From a virus: a stretch of DNA of 34,305 nt. Within the stretch, counting starts at the first letter, position 1; each line of letters opens with the position of its first letter. The notes under the pieces were generated by a model. It worked only from the letters and a program-made list of their open reading frames with translations. It had not been told where the DNA came from and did no database searches. This document shows positions 11,441-20,180 of the stretch, piece after piece. Location: positions 1 through 34,305 of the IMG/VR virus record IMGVR_UViG_3300042332_000757, one strand, 5' to 3'. The position numbers and the translations under genes were made by a program.

Positions 11441-12075
11441 TTCAGGTCGTCCTCCTCAAGTTCAACAGGTTCGTCTTTCTTCACTGGCTTGGTCTGCGCT
11501 GAAGGGAATGCCTTCGCAAATCCCGCACGATCTGCGGATATAAAGAGTGATGTGGCAATAGCCTGGAGCTGCTCGGGCGTGACGCTGGCCTGACCGCCAA
11601 CCCACTCGGCTGCTTTGATAGCCTCAGCCATGAGTTGCGCCGCTTGGAACAGCGCACGCTTGGCGTCTGCTACGGTGAGTGACACAGGCGACGAAGCCTG
11701 CACTGGCTTGCGCGGGCCTGCTGCGGCTACGGCTGCACCAGCGTCGTCGATGATCGCGCATTGATCGGTGATCTTCAGCTCGTTTTCGCCGGAGTGTGTG
11801 CTGTGCTTGACTGAGATGCCCTGCAAGCCCTTCTTGCCTGCTTGGCTCTTGAGGGTCACCATCTGGCCCTTGAGGTCACCCATCTCGTCCGGCAACCAGA
11901 ACGATGCACGGCACTCGCCGGTGCTGTCCTGCAAGACACAGTTCTGTACGCGCCAAGGTCCAAACTTACCTTCACCAGTTTTAGGCGGGAACGTCGCTTT
12001 GATCGTCACCCGCATTTCTCCGATGACGCTGCCATCGGCCAAGTTCTGAATGTCGCTAATTTGTGCTACTTTCAT
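11434..12075 (-). CDS. OB-fold single-stranded-DNA-binding-like protein
   Basis: This 213-residue protein starts MKVAQISDIQNLADGSVIGE. Residues 1-110 have the beta-strand spacing of an OB fold (E-M-R-V-T-I-K-A-T-F, V-Q-N-C-V-L-Q-D, C-R-A-S-F-W-L). A helical region with Ala-rich segments follows (about 130-190), and the protein ends in an acidic tail with an aromatic tip (V-E-L-E-E-D-D-L-K-W), as in SSB and T7 gp2.5-like proteins. Its place among recombination and replication genes supports ssDNA binding. Family membership is by pattern only. The leader AAACACAACAAAA precedes the start and there is no Shine-Dalgarno. Confidence 0.6.
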   Translation of the reverse strand: MKVAQISDIQNLADGSVIGEMRVTIKATFPPKTGEGKFGPWRVQNCVLQDSTGECRASFWLPDEMGDLKGQMVTLKSQAGKKGLQGISVKHSTHSGENELKITDQCAIIDDAGAAVAAAGPRKPVQASSPVSLTVADAKRALFQAAQLMAEAIKAAEWVGGQASVTPEQLQAIATSLFISADRAGFAKAFPSAQTKPVKKDEPVELEEDDLKW

Positions 12076-12146
12076 TTTTGTTGTGTTTCATCGATGGACC
12101 ATCCACCGAATGCCTAGCAAAGTATACGTTGGTCTACTACGCGCAA

Positions 12147-12431
12147 CTACTTTTTTGCTTTTATTTTGTCGTCCTCGTCGTCGTCCTCGTCATCATCCTC
12201 ATCCCCACACTCTTCTATCCAAGAATGTTCCAGCACTCTTTCCTTGTGCATAAGGTTGATGTGCATGTCCCGAGCAAATCGATTGCCCCAACCACTCTCA
12301 TAGCGGTTCGTGTTGTCCGAGTCTTTCTCGTCCTGAGCTTGGACGAGGATCTCGCCACACTCAAAGTGCTCGGACAGAATGTCCTTTGCACGCTGGATGA
12401 TGGCTTGGCGTTCTTGTTCTTCGGGGCTCAT
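12147..12431 (-). CDS. Acidic-tailed hypothetical protein
   Basis: This 94-residue protein starts MSPEEQERQAIIQRAKDILS. It has a helical N-terminal half, a central F-A-R-D-M-H-I-N-L-M-H-K-E segment, and a C-terminal run of Asp/Glu (about 75-88) capped by K-I-K-A-K-K. Acidic tails of this kind are used for protein contacts or DNA mimicry. The start is coupled to the HTH gene stop by ATGA, preceded by an ACACTACAAGAT word. A 71-nt gap follows before the SSB-like gene and may hold a promoter. Confidence 0.6.
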   Translation of the reverse strand: MSPEEQERQAIIQRAKDILSEHFECGEILVQAQDEKDSDNTNRYESGWGNRFARDMHINLMHKERVLEHSWIEECGDEDDDEDDDEDDKIKAKK

Positions 12432-12685
12432 ATCTTGTAGTGTACTGTAAGCACGATTCTTCCGTCAGTCGTTTTGTGGTAAAACTTCTGTCGTACAGCT
12501 TTCTTTTGAGCAAGGATGTTCCGTGTAGCGGTTCTGCCAATTCCAAGCCGTTGAGCAATTTGTGAGAGTGTATACCACCCCGGAGGTGCGGGCTTTAGTT
12601 CTAGATTCTCCGCAAGTTGCGAGAGCCAGTCCCCTTCTACAGGGGCAGCTTGAAGCTTCCGTCCTTTAGTTCTTTTGTCAGCCAT
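12428..12685 (-). CDS. Helix-turn-helix DNA-binding protein
   Basis: This 85-residue protein starts MADKRTKGRKLQAAPVEGDW. A basic N-terminus is followed by W-L-S-Q-L-A-E-N-L and an HTH at about residues 38-60 (T-L-S-Q-I-A-Q-R-L-G-I-G-R-T-A-T-R-N-I-L), then a beta wing (G-R-I-V-L-T-V-H-Y). It is probably a phage transcriptional regulator. It overlaps the metallophosphoesterase 3' end by 49 nt in a different frame. Confidence 0.7.
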   Translation of the reverse strand: MADKRTKGRKLQAAPVEGDWLSQLAENLELKPAPPGWYTLSQIAQRLGIGRTATRNILAQKKAVRQKFYHKTTDGRIVLTVHYKI

Positions 12686-13389
12686 ACAATTGTCTCGTTG
12701 TCAGTATATTCGCCCCACGCCCAGCCTCTACTCCAAGCGGTGGTTGCAATTCTATTTTCCGCGTAGCCAGCCATTTCGGGATCTCCCAGCCACCCAACAG
12801 AGTAGCCAGTGACACCTTTAATGCGCCGACCTTCAGCGATTTGTACACGGTGGATATGCCCCATGACAAGCTTGGTGAATCGTCCATGACACATACGCTC
12901 TGCGCTGTCCCTGAGCGCCTGCTCACTGTGTAGATATCCGTGCTGGAAGAGAGCGTCACCTAGGCCAACAAAGCCGGTCTTGAGCTTGTAGTCGTAGACC
13001 TTGCACCTGATGGCCTTGGCCCGGTCGTGAATCTGGTGATACACACGAGTCGCCAGTGCCGAGATGATGGCTTTGGGGTGGCTCATCAGCGTGACAAGCC
13101 GGGCTTCATGGTTGCCAAGGAGGTAGTGCTGTGGTCTCAGCGCCGAGATAAATGCTAGGCCATCGTTTAGGTCAACCTCTGGGTCAACCGTAGCGTCGTG
13201 ACTATCAGCAGTGATAGCACCACTACGCAGGCACGTCATGTCGATGGCATCGCCAAGATGCAGCACTGTGTCCGGCTTCCATCGGTCACGAAAACGGAGC
13301 ACTTCCTTGAGTACAGCTTGGTCCGCCATGAACCCATGGCTGCAACTAACTGCAAGGAAGCGTTTCCACTTCCGTGTTATGTTTGCCAT
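12637..13389 (-). CDS. Calcineurin-like metallophosphoesterase
   Basis: This 250-residue protein has the binuclear-metal motif series: S-C-S-H-G (14-19), H-L-G-D-A-I-D (44-50, Asp47), L-G-N-H-E-A-R (91-97), F-Q-H-G-Y and M-G-H-I-H-R near the C-terminal third. The first motif has Cys16 where canonical D-x-H enzymes have the metal-binding Asp; G/S-C-x-H-G variants occur in phage members. Possible roles are nuclease, phosphodiesterase or nucleotide-signal hydrolysis, but the substrate is unknown. It lies at the boundary between the virion block and the replication block, 4 nt after a small basic protein gene. Confidence 0.85.
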   Translation of the reverse strand: MANITRKWKRFLAVSCSHGFMADQAVLKEVLRFRDRWKPDTVLHLGDAIDMTCLRSGAITADSHDATVDPEVDLNDGLAFISALRPQHYLLGNHEARLVTLMSHPKAIISALATRVYHQIHDRAKAIRCKVYDYKLKTGFVGLGDALFQHGYLHSEQALRDSAERMCHGRFTKLVMGHIHRVQIAEGRRIKGVTGYSVGWLGDPEMAGYAENRIATTAWSRGWAWGEYTDNETIVWLTKELKDGSFKLPL

Positions 13390-13392
13390 AGG

Positions 13393-13545
13393 CTATTTGC
13401 GCTTGGCAGCAGCGGCTTTCTTCGCGGCCTCACGTTGGACGCTGTACGCGATAGCGACGGCCTGCCTCTGTGGCTTACCAGCGCCGATCTCGCGCTTAAG
13501 GTTCTCGGTGAACGCTTTCTCGGATGCGGATTTCTTTAGTGGCAT
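13393..13545 (-). CDS. Small basic protein with K-P-Q-R-Q-A-V-A-I-A motif (DUF6496-like)
   Basis: This 50-residue, Lys/Ala-rich protein starts MPLKKSASEKAFTENLKREI. The block G-K-P-Q-R-Q-A-V-A-I-A-Y-S is characteristic of a widespread family of very small phage proteins, which I associate with DUF6496; the name should be confirmed. It follows the large internal protein by 4 nt. A role in the virion or in DNA compaction is plausible from charge and position but not shown. Confidence 0.75.
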   Translation of the reverse strand: MPLKKSASEKAFTENLKREIGAGKPQRQAVAIAYSVQREAAKKAAAAKRK

Positions 13546-13549
13546 AGTG

Positions 13550-16500
13550 TTATTTAGATCCAAATGCTTTTCGGACTGCTGCTCGTTTAGCTTCTATTCC
13601 AGAAGCATATACGCCTTCAAGTTGCTTTCTGTCGTTGTAAAGCCTAAAGTTGTTTTTGCCAGTCTCCACAATCCTGTAGCCAGTGAAGTTGTCAGTTGTG
13701 ACATTTCCACTCGGCAACTGCTGCTCATCGGAATTGATCTCGTTGAACGGTAGGCTCGCGCCAGATTGCGGGTACACACGCAACCAAGACTTGATGCGAG
13801 GCAGGGATTGCTGATCTAATGGGCGCAACAACTCAATAGCTGCTTGTGGGTCGATCATCGCGTTGACCAACATGCCATGCGCCTTCTTTGCGACATCACC
13901 GCGCCACATGCCGCGAAACAAATCCGTCATGCCAGACATTGGCCCGGTCAACTTCTTGATATCAGCGGGAACAACCGCTCCAGCAAGCCTGCCAAGTACA
14001 CCAAGTGTGTTTTCGGCCAAGCTAATATCGAGGTCACCTGCAAGCATTTGGTTGAGGCTTGTGACTGATTGGCCACCGGCAGCACGTTTACGGCGAGCAT
14101 ACAGCTCAATCTGCCTGCGAGCTTTGTCTAAGGCTTGAAGCTCTTGTGAGCCTTGTCCAAACAATACCTCAACTGCTGACCTTTGCGCCCCTTCGCCTAG
14201 GTACTTGTTAAGCTTATCAAACGAAAGCGAAAGGTCCGCTTTAGAGATCGGCTTGATGACATTCTCTGTTGACGCCACTTCACCAGTCCTACGGAGCACT
14301 GTGTTGAGGTAGTTCTTTAGGGCGTTCTTAAGCCCTTCGATTGCATCTCCGCTTGGATCTTGCGCTGCTCTAGCAACTAGCTCTTCCATGTAAACCACAG
14401 CGTTGTCGCTGTTAAGCACCTTGCCTATCGCTGACTCTGGAGCTGCCCCAATGTACTGAGCAGCCTGACTAGCCTGCACGGCCTTCTTCTCGTCTTGAAG
14501 CCTTATCTGAGCATCTGCTTTAGACTCGCTTTTTACTCTTAACGATTCAACCCTTGCCTCTTTAATCTTTTCAACTTCTAACTTCTTTGTTTCGATTGCT
14601 TTTTCTTTTGCTTTAGCAAGATTAAGTTCTTGAGCAGACTTTTGCTTTTCAGCAGATGCTAAAGCGGAAAGTTCTGGAGCAATCTTTGAATCGTAAACCT
14701 CTGGAAAAACATCGAGTAGCGTCCTGCCGCTTTTGCCGTTTACCCAATTTTGAATTGCCTTTGCAGTTGGATTTGCTCGCACAGAATCAAGCATTTGACC
14801 GTAAATCCAGTCTCCAACTGCCTTAATAGCATCTGGACGTTCATCGACAGCCAAACGAAGCTGTTGCAATGCCTCTTTTGAAGTGGCATATGCCTCAACT
14901 GTTTGAGATGGATACACGCCACCTTTGAGCACTCGTCCCGAAACGTCGTTAAGGTATTTGTCTGCGTATATCTTGTATTTTGCGTTTGCAATTTTAACGT
15001 CAGCAGACAATTCACCAAGAGCATCAAGGTCAGACTGAATGCCGTCCTTTAACTTTTTAAGCAACCTGACAGTGTTTGGGTTGCCTCCTGGGCCAGACTG
15101 TTCAGATATTGCGCCAGAAACAGACTGCAACACACTGATCAACTCTGACGCAGGACGCTCTTCGCCTTTGTATGCCGAAATAAAGTCCTTAACCTTTGAT
15201 GGCAGATTGTCCATCTTGGGTACTTCTGACTTGATTGCATCAGCGGCGGCACGGCCCTGTTCAAAGGTTGTGGTTATTCCCGCTGTGTCTAGCTCTTTGT
15301 ATGGAGCTTGCGCTTCAGCCTTTGCAAGCTGTTGCTCAGATTGAAGAACCTTAAACACTGCATCTCCAGCATTTGTTTGATCTCCACGCCGCATGGAGAT
15401 TTCACCCTGCGCACGCTCTAGTTCATTGGCTATTCTTGCGTTTGCCAATTCAACACTAAGCACACCTTCATCAACACGCTTTGCTTGTTCGAGCGCATTT
15501 TTATTTGCTCGATCCATGATGCTCTTCGATACAGCATCACCTTGTTCCTCAAGCCCTTTAGCCACTTCTTGCGCCCTAACAAGAAGCTCTTTGTTTTGCA
15601 TTGCAAAGATATCTTGCGAATATTTCGGCGAAACAGCGGACGGCTCAAGCGTAACGTCAACCTTCTTGGCTAAAGCTTCTGCGCTAGCTTGATCAATGTT
15701 TCTAAGTGTAGCCTCGCGGTTGCGTAGAGCCTGCTGAAGGCCAAGGAATCCTTCGTCACCCACAACGTCACCACTTAGCGGCCGCACCCCTTCGCCAGTA
15801 ACTTCACCGGCTCTTGCAAGCTTGGCGACAGCAGCGTCCTTGTCGCTGACAAACCTGTCCATGACATTGCCAGCAGCCTGGCGAGCAGCAATCTCCTGCC
15901 TAGCCTTTGGATCAAACAACCTTTGGCCAAACTTAGTTGGCTCAAGCACAGCGCCAGTGAGCGTGTCGAACGCCAGTCGCTCAAGGTCGGGCAACTCGCC
16001 TTGTGCTGCACTGCCAGCAATGGATACGCCTGCGCCTACGCCTGCGCCGATGCCCGCGCTTTTGGCTAATGCTTTACCGACTTGGATGTCACCGGCTAGT
16101 GCTGCGCCCATCTTTGACACAGGAACCTTGGCTACCATAAACTGAGGCACAACTTCACCTGCAAGTCTTGAGTAACGAGTTCCTGCCGATGCAGTGTCGA
16201 ACGCAGCTTGAGCACGCTCCTCAGATGACATTGGCATCATGCTTTCCTGCAAAGCTGAGCCAGCAGCAGATCCTGCCATGCCGCCTGCAAACGTGCCCGC
16301 CAGCGGAATAGGAGCCATTGAGCCAATTGCGCCGCCGCCAATTGCGCCTAACGTTGGGATGATTGCCCGTGTTGCGCCCCGGTATGCAGCACCAAGTGCG
16401 CTAGGTGCCATCTCTTTTTGATATTCTCTCCAAGCTGTCGAAAACTCGTCCGTGGCGTCATCTGCCGGCGTATACGTTGGCGAGATCAATCCTTCAGCTA

Positions 16501-16669
16501 CAGCAGTGTCGAGTATTTCTTTGGGCGTGTCGCCAAGCTGTTTTGGGTTTAAGTATCCAGTAACATCTGTAAACCTAGACTCAAAACTAGACGCAGGAGG
16601 ACGTTCTGGCTCCGTTTGTTGCAAAAGCGAGATTAACTGCTCGTCACTTAACTGTGAAATGTCAGCCAT
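13550..16669 (-). CDS. Large internal virion / DNA-ejection-like protein
   Basis: This 1039-residue protein starts MADISQLSDEQLISLLQQTE. Glycine-zipper hydrophobic stretches (about 91-140, G-A-I-G-G-G-A-I-G-S-M-A-P; and about 195-225, G-I-G-A-G-V-G-A-G-V) suit membrane insertion. Long helical regions follow, with a strong coiled coil near 665-740 (K-A-K-E-K-A-I-E-T-K-K-L-E-V). The C-terminus has a short beta domain (F-T-G-Y-R-I-V-E-T-G). Size, architecture and its place after smaller Gln-rich virion proteins match podovirus internal core proteins that form the ejection conduit. No lytic transglycosylase motif is seen. Not a tape measure by context, but that remains possible. Confidence 0.65.
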   Translation of the reverse strand: MADISQLSDEQLISLLQQTEPERPPASSFESRFTDVTGYLNPKQLGDTPKEILDTAVAEGLISPTYTPADDATDEFSTAWREYQKEMAPSALGAAYRGATRAIIPTLGAIGGGAIGSMAPIPLAGTFAGGMAGSAAGSALQESMMPMSSEERAQAAFDTASAGTRYSRLAGEVVPQFMVAKVPVSKMGAALAGDIQVGKALAKSAGIGAGVGAGVSIAGSAAQGELPDLERLAFDTLTGAVLEPTKFGQRLFDPKARQEIAARQAAGNVMDRFVSDKDAAVAKLARAGEVTGEGVRPLSGDVVGDEGFLGLQQALRNREATLRNIDQASAEALAKKVDVTLEPSAVSPKYSQDIFAMQNKELLVRAQEVAKGLEEQGDAVSKSIMDRANKNALEQAKRVDEGVLSVELANARIANELERAQGEISMRRGDQTNAGDAVFKVLQSEQQLAKAEAQAPYKELDTAGITTTFEQGRAAADAIKSEVPKMDNLPSKVKDFISAYKGEERPASELISVLQSVSGAISEQSGPGGNPNTVRLLKKLKDGIQSDLDALGELSADVKIANAKYKIYADKYLNDVSGRVLKGGVYPSQTVEAYATSKEALQQLRLAVDERPDAIKAVGDWIYGQMLDSVRANPTAKAIQNWVNGKSGRTLLDVFPEVYDSKIAPELSALASAEKQKSAQELNLAKAKEKAIETKKLEVEKIKEARVESLRVKSESKADAQIRLQDEKKAVQASQAAQYIGAAPESAIGKVLNSDNAVVYMEELVARAAQDPSGDAIEGLKNALKNYLNTVLRRTGEVASTENVIKPISKADLSLSFDKLNKYLGEGAQRSAVEVLFGQGSQELQALDKARRQIELYARRKRAAGGQSVTSLNQMLAGDLDISLAENTLGVLGRLAGAVVPADIKKLTGPMSGMTDLFRGMWRGDVAKKAHGMLVNAMIDPQAAIELLRPLDQQSLPRIKSWLRVYPQSGASLPFNEINSDEQQLPSGNVTTDNFTGYRIVETGKNNFRLYNDRKQLEGVYASGIEAKRAAVRKAFGSK

Positions 16670-16670
16670 A

Positions 16671-17636
16671 TTACTTAATAAGCCCGCGCCGTTTTGCGTC
16701 CATTAAAAGTTGCTCTCTGCTAAAGCCGCCTGGGTTTTGTCTGCTGATAACAGGAATAGCAAGAGATGGATTATAAGGCTTTATTGAGTTAACATCCAAT
16801 CCAAGCGACTCTGCAATTTCAGGGCTAGTTTGTTTTGCAATAGAGTTAAACTGAGATCTTGATCTGTTCACCATATAATCGTGAACTGTTTGAACTTGTT
16901 CTTTGTACTTTTTAACTCCAGCCTCAATTTTTGGAAAAACTGATTTTCCGCTTTTAGCTAAATTTGTTATATCAAGCACTGAATCATCAAGCGTTGGCAA
17001 AACACGCTTTGCTTCACCTTCTGATAGTGCATCTGGATTATCAGACAAAGAGGCATTGTAAATTTTACCTTGAGAAGCAAGTAGCCTTGCAAGATCGGCA
17101 AAATAAACGTCACGCTTGTCTTTATTTTTAGGCGCGTTTTCAAGTTTATAATCAATTAAGTCAACTATAGACTTTGAGTCTGAAATTGATCTAAACCTTC
17201 CAATGCTGGCAGATTGAATTTTTTCAGTAATTGGCTTAAGTAATGGATTTTTACTTAAAAAAGAATCAATGTTTGGTGTATCCTTTGGAATAAAATCTAT
17301 CTCAGACTCAAGCGACTTACGCAAATCATCGCGTTGATCCTTTGGCGCAGACAGCACAATTGAGTTAATCTGAGATGTCAGCATTCTTCTAGCCTCTTGC
17401 GCCTTTGCTGCCTTCCCAGCAAACTCATCGAACGGGAACGACACGGGTGCAGCCTGCTGCTGTGGCTGCGCAGGCGTAGGCTCCATGCTCAACACGGACA
17501 CAGTGCCAGGGCCACCGGCAGGCTGTTCTTGCGGTGGAGTCTGCTGAAGGAACTGCGTGTCAGACGCCATCTGTCGCGCCTGTTTGGATGGCTTTTCTGG
17601 GAAAAGCTCTAGAAAGTAATCAGATAGTGATGCCAT
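16671..17636 (-). CDS. Putative internal virion protein
   Basis: This 321-residue protein starts MASLSDYFLELFPEKPSKQA. It has a Pro/Gln-rich N-terminal linker (about 30-65) and a mostly helical, Ser/Lys-rich remainder ending R-E-Q-L-L-M-D-A-K-R-R-G-L-I-K. It lies 1 nt upstream of the large internal protein gene and follows another Met/Gln-rich virion-like gene, so it is probably part of the same ejection set. The 3' two-thirds is noticeably AT-richer than neighbouring genes. No domain is recognised. Confidence 0.6.
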   Translation of the reverse strand: MASLSDYFLELFPEKPSKQARQMASDTQFLQQTPPQEQPAGGPGTVSVLSMEPTPAQPQQQAAPVSFPFDEFAGKAAKAQEARRMLTSQINSIVLSAPKDQRDDLRKSLESEIDFIPKDTPNIDSFLSKNPLLKPITEKIQSASIGRFRSISDSKSIVDLIDYKLENAPKNKDKRDVYFADLARLLASQGKIYNASLSDNPDALSEGEAKRVLPTLDDSVLDITNLAKSGKSVFPKIEAGVKKYKEQVQTVHDYMVNRSRSQFNSIAKQTSPEIAESLGLDVNSIKPYNPSLAIPVISRQNPGGFSREQLLMDAKRRGLIK

Positions 17637-17647
17637 ACGTTGTTGGA

Positions 17648-18244
17648 CTACTGTGAAAACATGCCCCTGAATGACCCTAGACTTGATCTAAATTCATCGA
17701 TCTTGGCATTTACGCCTTTGTATCTCTCTTGCTCAGCTAAACGTTGTTTCCTCTGCTCCTCAAGCTGCGCATACTGTGGGCCAACGCCAACCATCGCACG
17801 ATTCATTGCTCCACCCTGTTCCGCCTCAATCTGCTGCATCTTGTGGTACTGCCCGATAGCCGGAGGCACGATCATGTTATAGACCATATTCTTCTCCGAC
17901 GGCTTCATGTCAGCAGTCTGCGCAATAAATTGAGAAGCTTGATCCTTGGCGGTAATTACGCCTTCTGGGCCTTGCTTATCTTTAAATAACATGTTCTGAA
18001 CCAAGGAATTCTTAAGCAAGTTCTCGTAAGACTTATTCTGCGACTCAAGTTGCTTGGCCTCTTTCATGTACCCAGCCACCGCTGACGCCGCACTTGTAAT
18101 CCCCTGTGCAATGCCCTGGCCCATTGCCATCATGCCCTGTCCTTCGATTCTGCCTGCGTTAGCATAAGCATCTGCGATTCCCTGCCCCATCATGCTCATC
18201 GCCTGAGGAGCTGGCGTATTATAAAGTTCACGAGGTCTTGCCAT
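17648..18244 (-). CDS. Putative internal virion protein, Met/Gln/Ala-rich
   Basis: This 198-residue protein starts MARPRELYNTPAPQAMSMMG. The first 60 residues are Gly/Met/Ala-rich with M-G-Q-G-I-A repeated twice (M-M-G-Q-G-I-A-D-A, M-G-Q-G-I-A-Q-G), resembling an amphipathic membrane-active segment. The rest is helical and Gln/Glu-rich. It groups with the neighbouring internal proteins by composition. Its start overlaps the YkgJ-like gene stop by 17 nt. Confidence 0.6.
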   Translation of the reverse strand: MARPRELYNTPAPQAMSMMGQGIADAYANAGRIEGQGMMAMGQGIAQGITSAASAVAGYMKEAKQLESQNKSYENLLKNSLVQNMLFKDKQGPEGVITAKDQASQFIAQTADMKPSEKNMVYNMIVPPAIGQYHKMQQIEAEQGGAMNRAMVGVGPQYAQLEEQRKQRLAEQERYKGVNAKIDEFRSSLGSFRGMFSQ

Positions 18245-18518
18245 AAAATTTGGTTCTAGCTTCTAAACAAAGAGTACTGCCCTTCTCGAACCGCTGGCAG
18301 GCTTGCGGTCTATGCTCATAGATTGTACACGAAACTTCCTGCCCAACAATCCCCGAAAGCGCAATACAGCGAGTTCCAACGCACTTAAGCAGTGGCAGAT
18401 CATCGCGGATGTACTCTTTGGGGATGTTAACTGCATCAGATCTATCCTTTCGCAGAATCGGCCAACTGGCCTTGTGGCTGCAACACGCTCCGCACTTTTG
18501 GCAGTCCAGTTCGGACAT
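18228..18518 (-). CDS. YkgJ-like cysteine-cluster protein
   Basis: From MSELDCQKCGACCSHKAS this is 96 residues. The pattern C-Q-K-C-G-A-C-C, then a central C-V-G-T-R-C-I-A-L, C-T-I-Y-E-H-R-P-Q-A-C-Q-R-F-E and a final C matches the YkgJ/zinc-iron-chelating cysteine-cluster family. Members are thought to bind Zn or an Fe-S cluster; the function is unknown. It overlaps the PAPS-reductase-like gene by 77 nt in another frame, suggesting tight co-expression and perhaps metal delivery or modification. An upstream ATG at 18560 is less likely. Confidence 0.8.
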   Translation of the reverse strand: MSELDCQKCGACCSHKASWPILRKDRSDAVNIPKEYIRDDLPLLKCVGTRCIALSGIVGQEVSCTIYEHRPQACQRFEKGSTLCLEARTKFYGKTS

Positions 18519-19284
18519 TGCAGTAGGGGATGACTGGCTCTTCGTGCAAGACAAACTCATGCAAGTTCTCTACGTCAGCGTTTAGCTTTGGACAATGCAC
18601 AAATGCAGATTCTCTACGATCAATACAACGGAAACAGGCATGAACGTAGTCACTGTTCATGTGCTTGTCCGGGCGGGACACAACATCCGTGTCATATCGA
18701 TTCTGGTCGTATTTGACGTTGTTGGATGTGATGTACAGAGAAACATCCTCGTCAGTCCACTCGCGAAGTGGGAACCACATCTCTGTGCCGTTACCCATAA
18801 ACTTCATGTCTACCATCAACGGAACTTTTCCGGTCAGAGGATCTTCATCGCTATTCTTGTGTCCGCAAAACAAAATATCAAAGTCGTTAACAACATTGGC
18901 CTTTGGCCTGTTAAGCCATTCCTTGCCGCACACCCAAGGCCTTGTAAGATCCAGCATTTCAGTGCCGCGCATCACCTTAAAGCAACTTGAGCCAAGTGAG
19001 TAGGTTTCACAGACATCAATGCGATTATTGCCGTGTGTTAGCGCAATAGATGACGGAACCCAGTCGTGGACGGTCAGCTTAAGTTCTTCCTGCACCTCAT
19101 GGTGATGTTTGTACTTGTGTGACAAGAACGGCAGCTTGAAGTGGATTACCTCAATGTCCGGTCTAATTTTCAGGCATAGATCCAACAGCACGGTAGAGTC
19201 CTTGCCGCCGCTCCATAGAACAGCGGGACGCCTAGCGCGTTTAAGTGCCTTATTTATTACATCTATAGCAGTAGTTGTATTCAT
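18442..19284 (-). CDS. PAPS-reductase / ATP-pyrophosphatase-like enzyme
   Basis: This 280-residue protein starts MNTTTAIDVINKALKRARRP. The PP-loop S-G-G-K-D-S-T is at 25-31, followed by D-L-C-L-K-I-R-P-D, a central L-F-C-G-H-K-N-S-D block, W-F-P-L-R-E-W-T-D-E-D-V (typical of CysH/DndC-like enzymes) and a late C-F-R-C-I-D-R-R cysteine pair. Such enzymes adenylate substrates or reduce PAPS; phage copies may serve sulfur metabolism or nucleic-acid modification. No dnd or tRNA-thiolation partners are present. It sits among virion genes, joined by TAATG to the preceding gene and overlapping the YkgJ-like gene by 77 nt. Cargo acquired from elsewhere is likely. Confidence 0.85.
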   Translation of the reverse strand: MNTTTAIDVINKALKRARRPAVLWSGGKDSTVLLDLCLKIRPDIEVIHFKLPFLSHKYKHHHEVQEELKLTVHDWVPSSIALTHGNNRIDVCETYSLGSSCFKVMRGTEMLDLTRPWVCGKEWLNRPKANVVNDFDILFCGHKNSDEDPLTGKVPLMVDMKFMGNGTEMWFPLREWTDEDVSLYITSNNVKYDQNRYDTDVVSRPDKHMNSDYVHACFRCIDRRESAFVHCPKLNADVENLHEFVLHEEPVIPYCNVRTGLPKVRSVLQPQGQLADSAKG

Positions 19285-20180
19285 TAGAAACCAACTGCGG
19301 CAAGCCCACCAATCTTTGCAGCCCCAAGCATTCCAACAGCACCAATTCCAGCGCCGCCTAATGAGCCAAGCATACCTTGACTTCCGGCACTCTTTGCCGC
19401 ATTAGCCTGCGCCTGACCAGCCGCCAACTGCATCTGTGCGTTGTACGCTCCGTAGATCGAGCCCATGCCAGTCTGTGACTCTGGGTTAAAGTACTGCGGG
19501 CCAGCCTGCTGTTGACCCATCATCGCGTTCTGCGCAACTTGACCGCCAAACGAACCAGCGTACATAGGCTGTTGGTAGAATGAGGTCAACGCAGGAGCGG
19601 CCTGCTGTTGGAAGTAACCACCCAATCCCGTACCAAGAGCCACAAGCTGCTGTTCCCGGGCCTGACGAGCGTTGTAGCGGTTCATCACCTCGGCAAGGTT
19701 ACTCTGCCCACCTAGCGACGTTCCCCGAGCTGCATAGCCCGCTCTGGCCTGCTGATCGAGCATACGCTGCTCTTCTGGAGAAAGATTTGTTCCATTAGCC
19801 TGCAATCCGCCGAGCTTCTGCTGGGCGTACTGTTGGAGTGCGCGGTTGATCCCGCCAACACCCTGCACATCCTGAAACGCTTGAACATATTCACCACCAC
19901 GCTGCTGCAAGCCGCGCAATTGCGCTGCCTGCTGACTCTTCATGTAATCCTCTTCTAGCTGCGAGTACGCAGGCTGAAGCTGTTGATACATGCCAATCTG
20001 ACTCTGGGCAGCTTGCCTAGCAATCTGATCCTGTAAGGCCTGATATTTAGGCTGATAGATCTCCTCACTGGCATACACCTGCGGGGCAAGATCAATCTGC
20101 GCCTGCAAAATAGACCGCATCGACTCCTGATAATTAGGAGCTGGTGGTGCTTGTACAACTTGAGTTTTACCTCCGCCCAT
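19284..20180 (-). CDS. Gln/Ala-rich putative internal virion protein
   Basis: This 298-residue protein starts MGGGKTQVVQAPPAPNYQES. The N-terminal 25 residues are Pro-rich, followed by Gln-rich helices (Q-A-L-Q-D-Q-I-A-R-Q-A-A-Q-S-Q). The last 30 residues are a hydrophobic glycine zipper (L-G-S-L-G-G-A-G-I-G-A-V-G-M-L-G). Gln-rich helices with a membrane-active Gly-rich end are typical of podovirus internal or ejected proteins, and the M-G-G-G-K start is common in that class. It follows the small gene at 20167..20565 with a 14-nt overlap. Confidence 0.6.
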   Translation of the reverse strand: MGGGKTQVVQAPPAPNYQESMRSILQAQIDLAPQVYASEEIYQPKYQALQDQIARQAAQSQIGMYQQLQPAYSQLEEDYMKSQQAAQLRGLQQRGGEYVQAFQDVQGVGGINRALQQYAQQKLGGLQANGTNLSPEEQRMLDQQARAGYAARGTSLGGQSNLAEVMNRYNARQAREQQLVALGTGLGGYFQQQAAPALTSFYQQPMYAGSFGGQVAQNAMMGQQQAGPQYFNPESQTGMGSIYGAYNAQMQLAAGQAQANAAKSAGSQGMLGSLGGAGIGAVGMLGAAKIGGLAAVGF

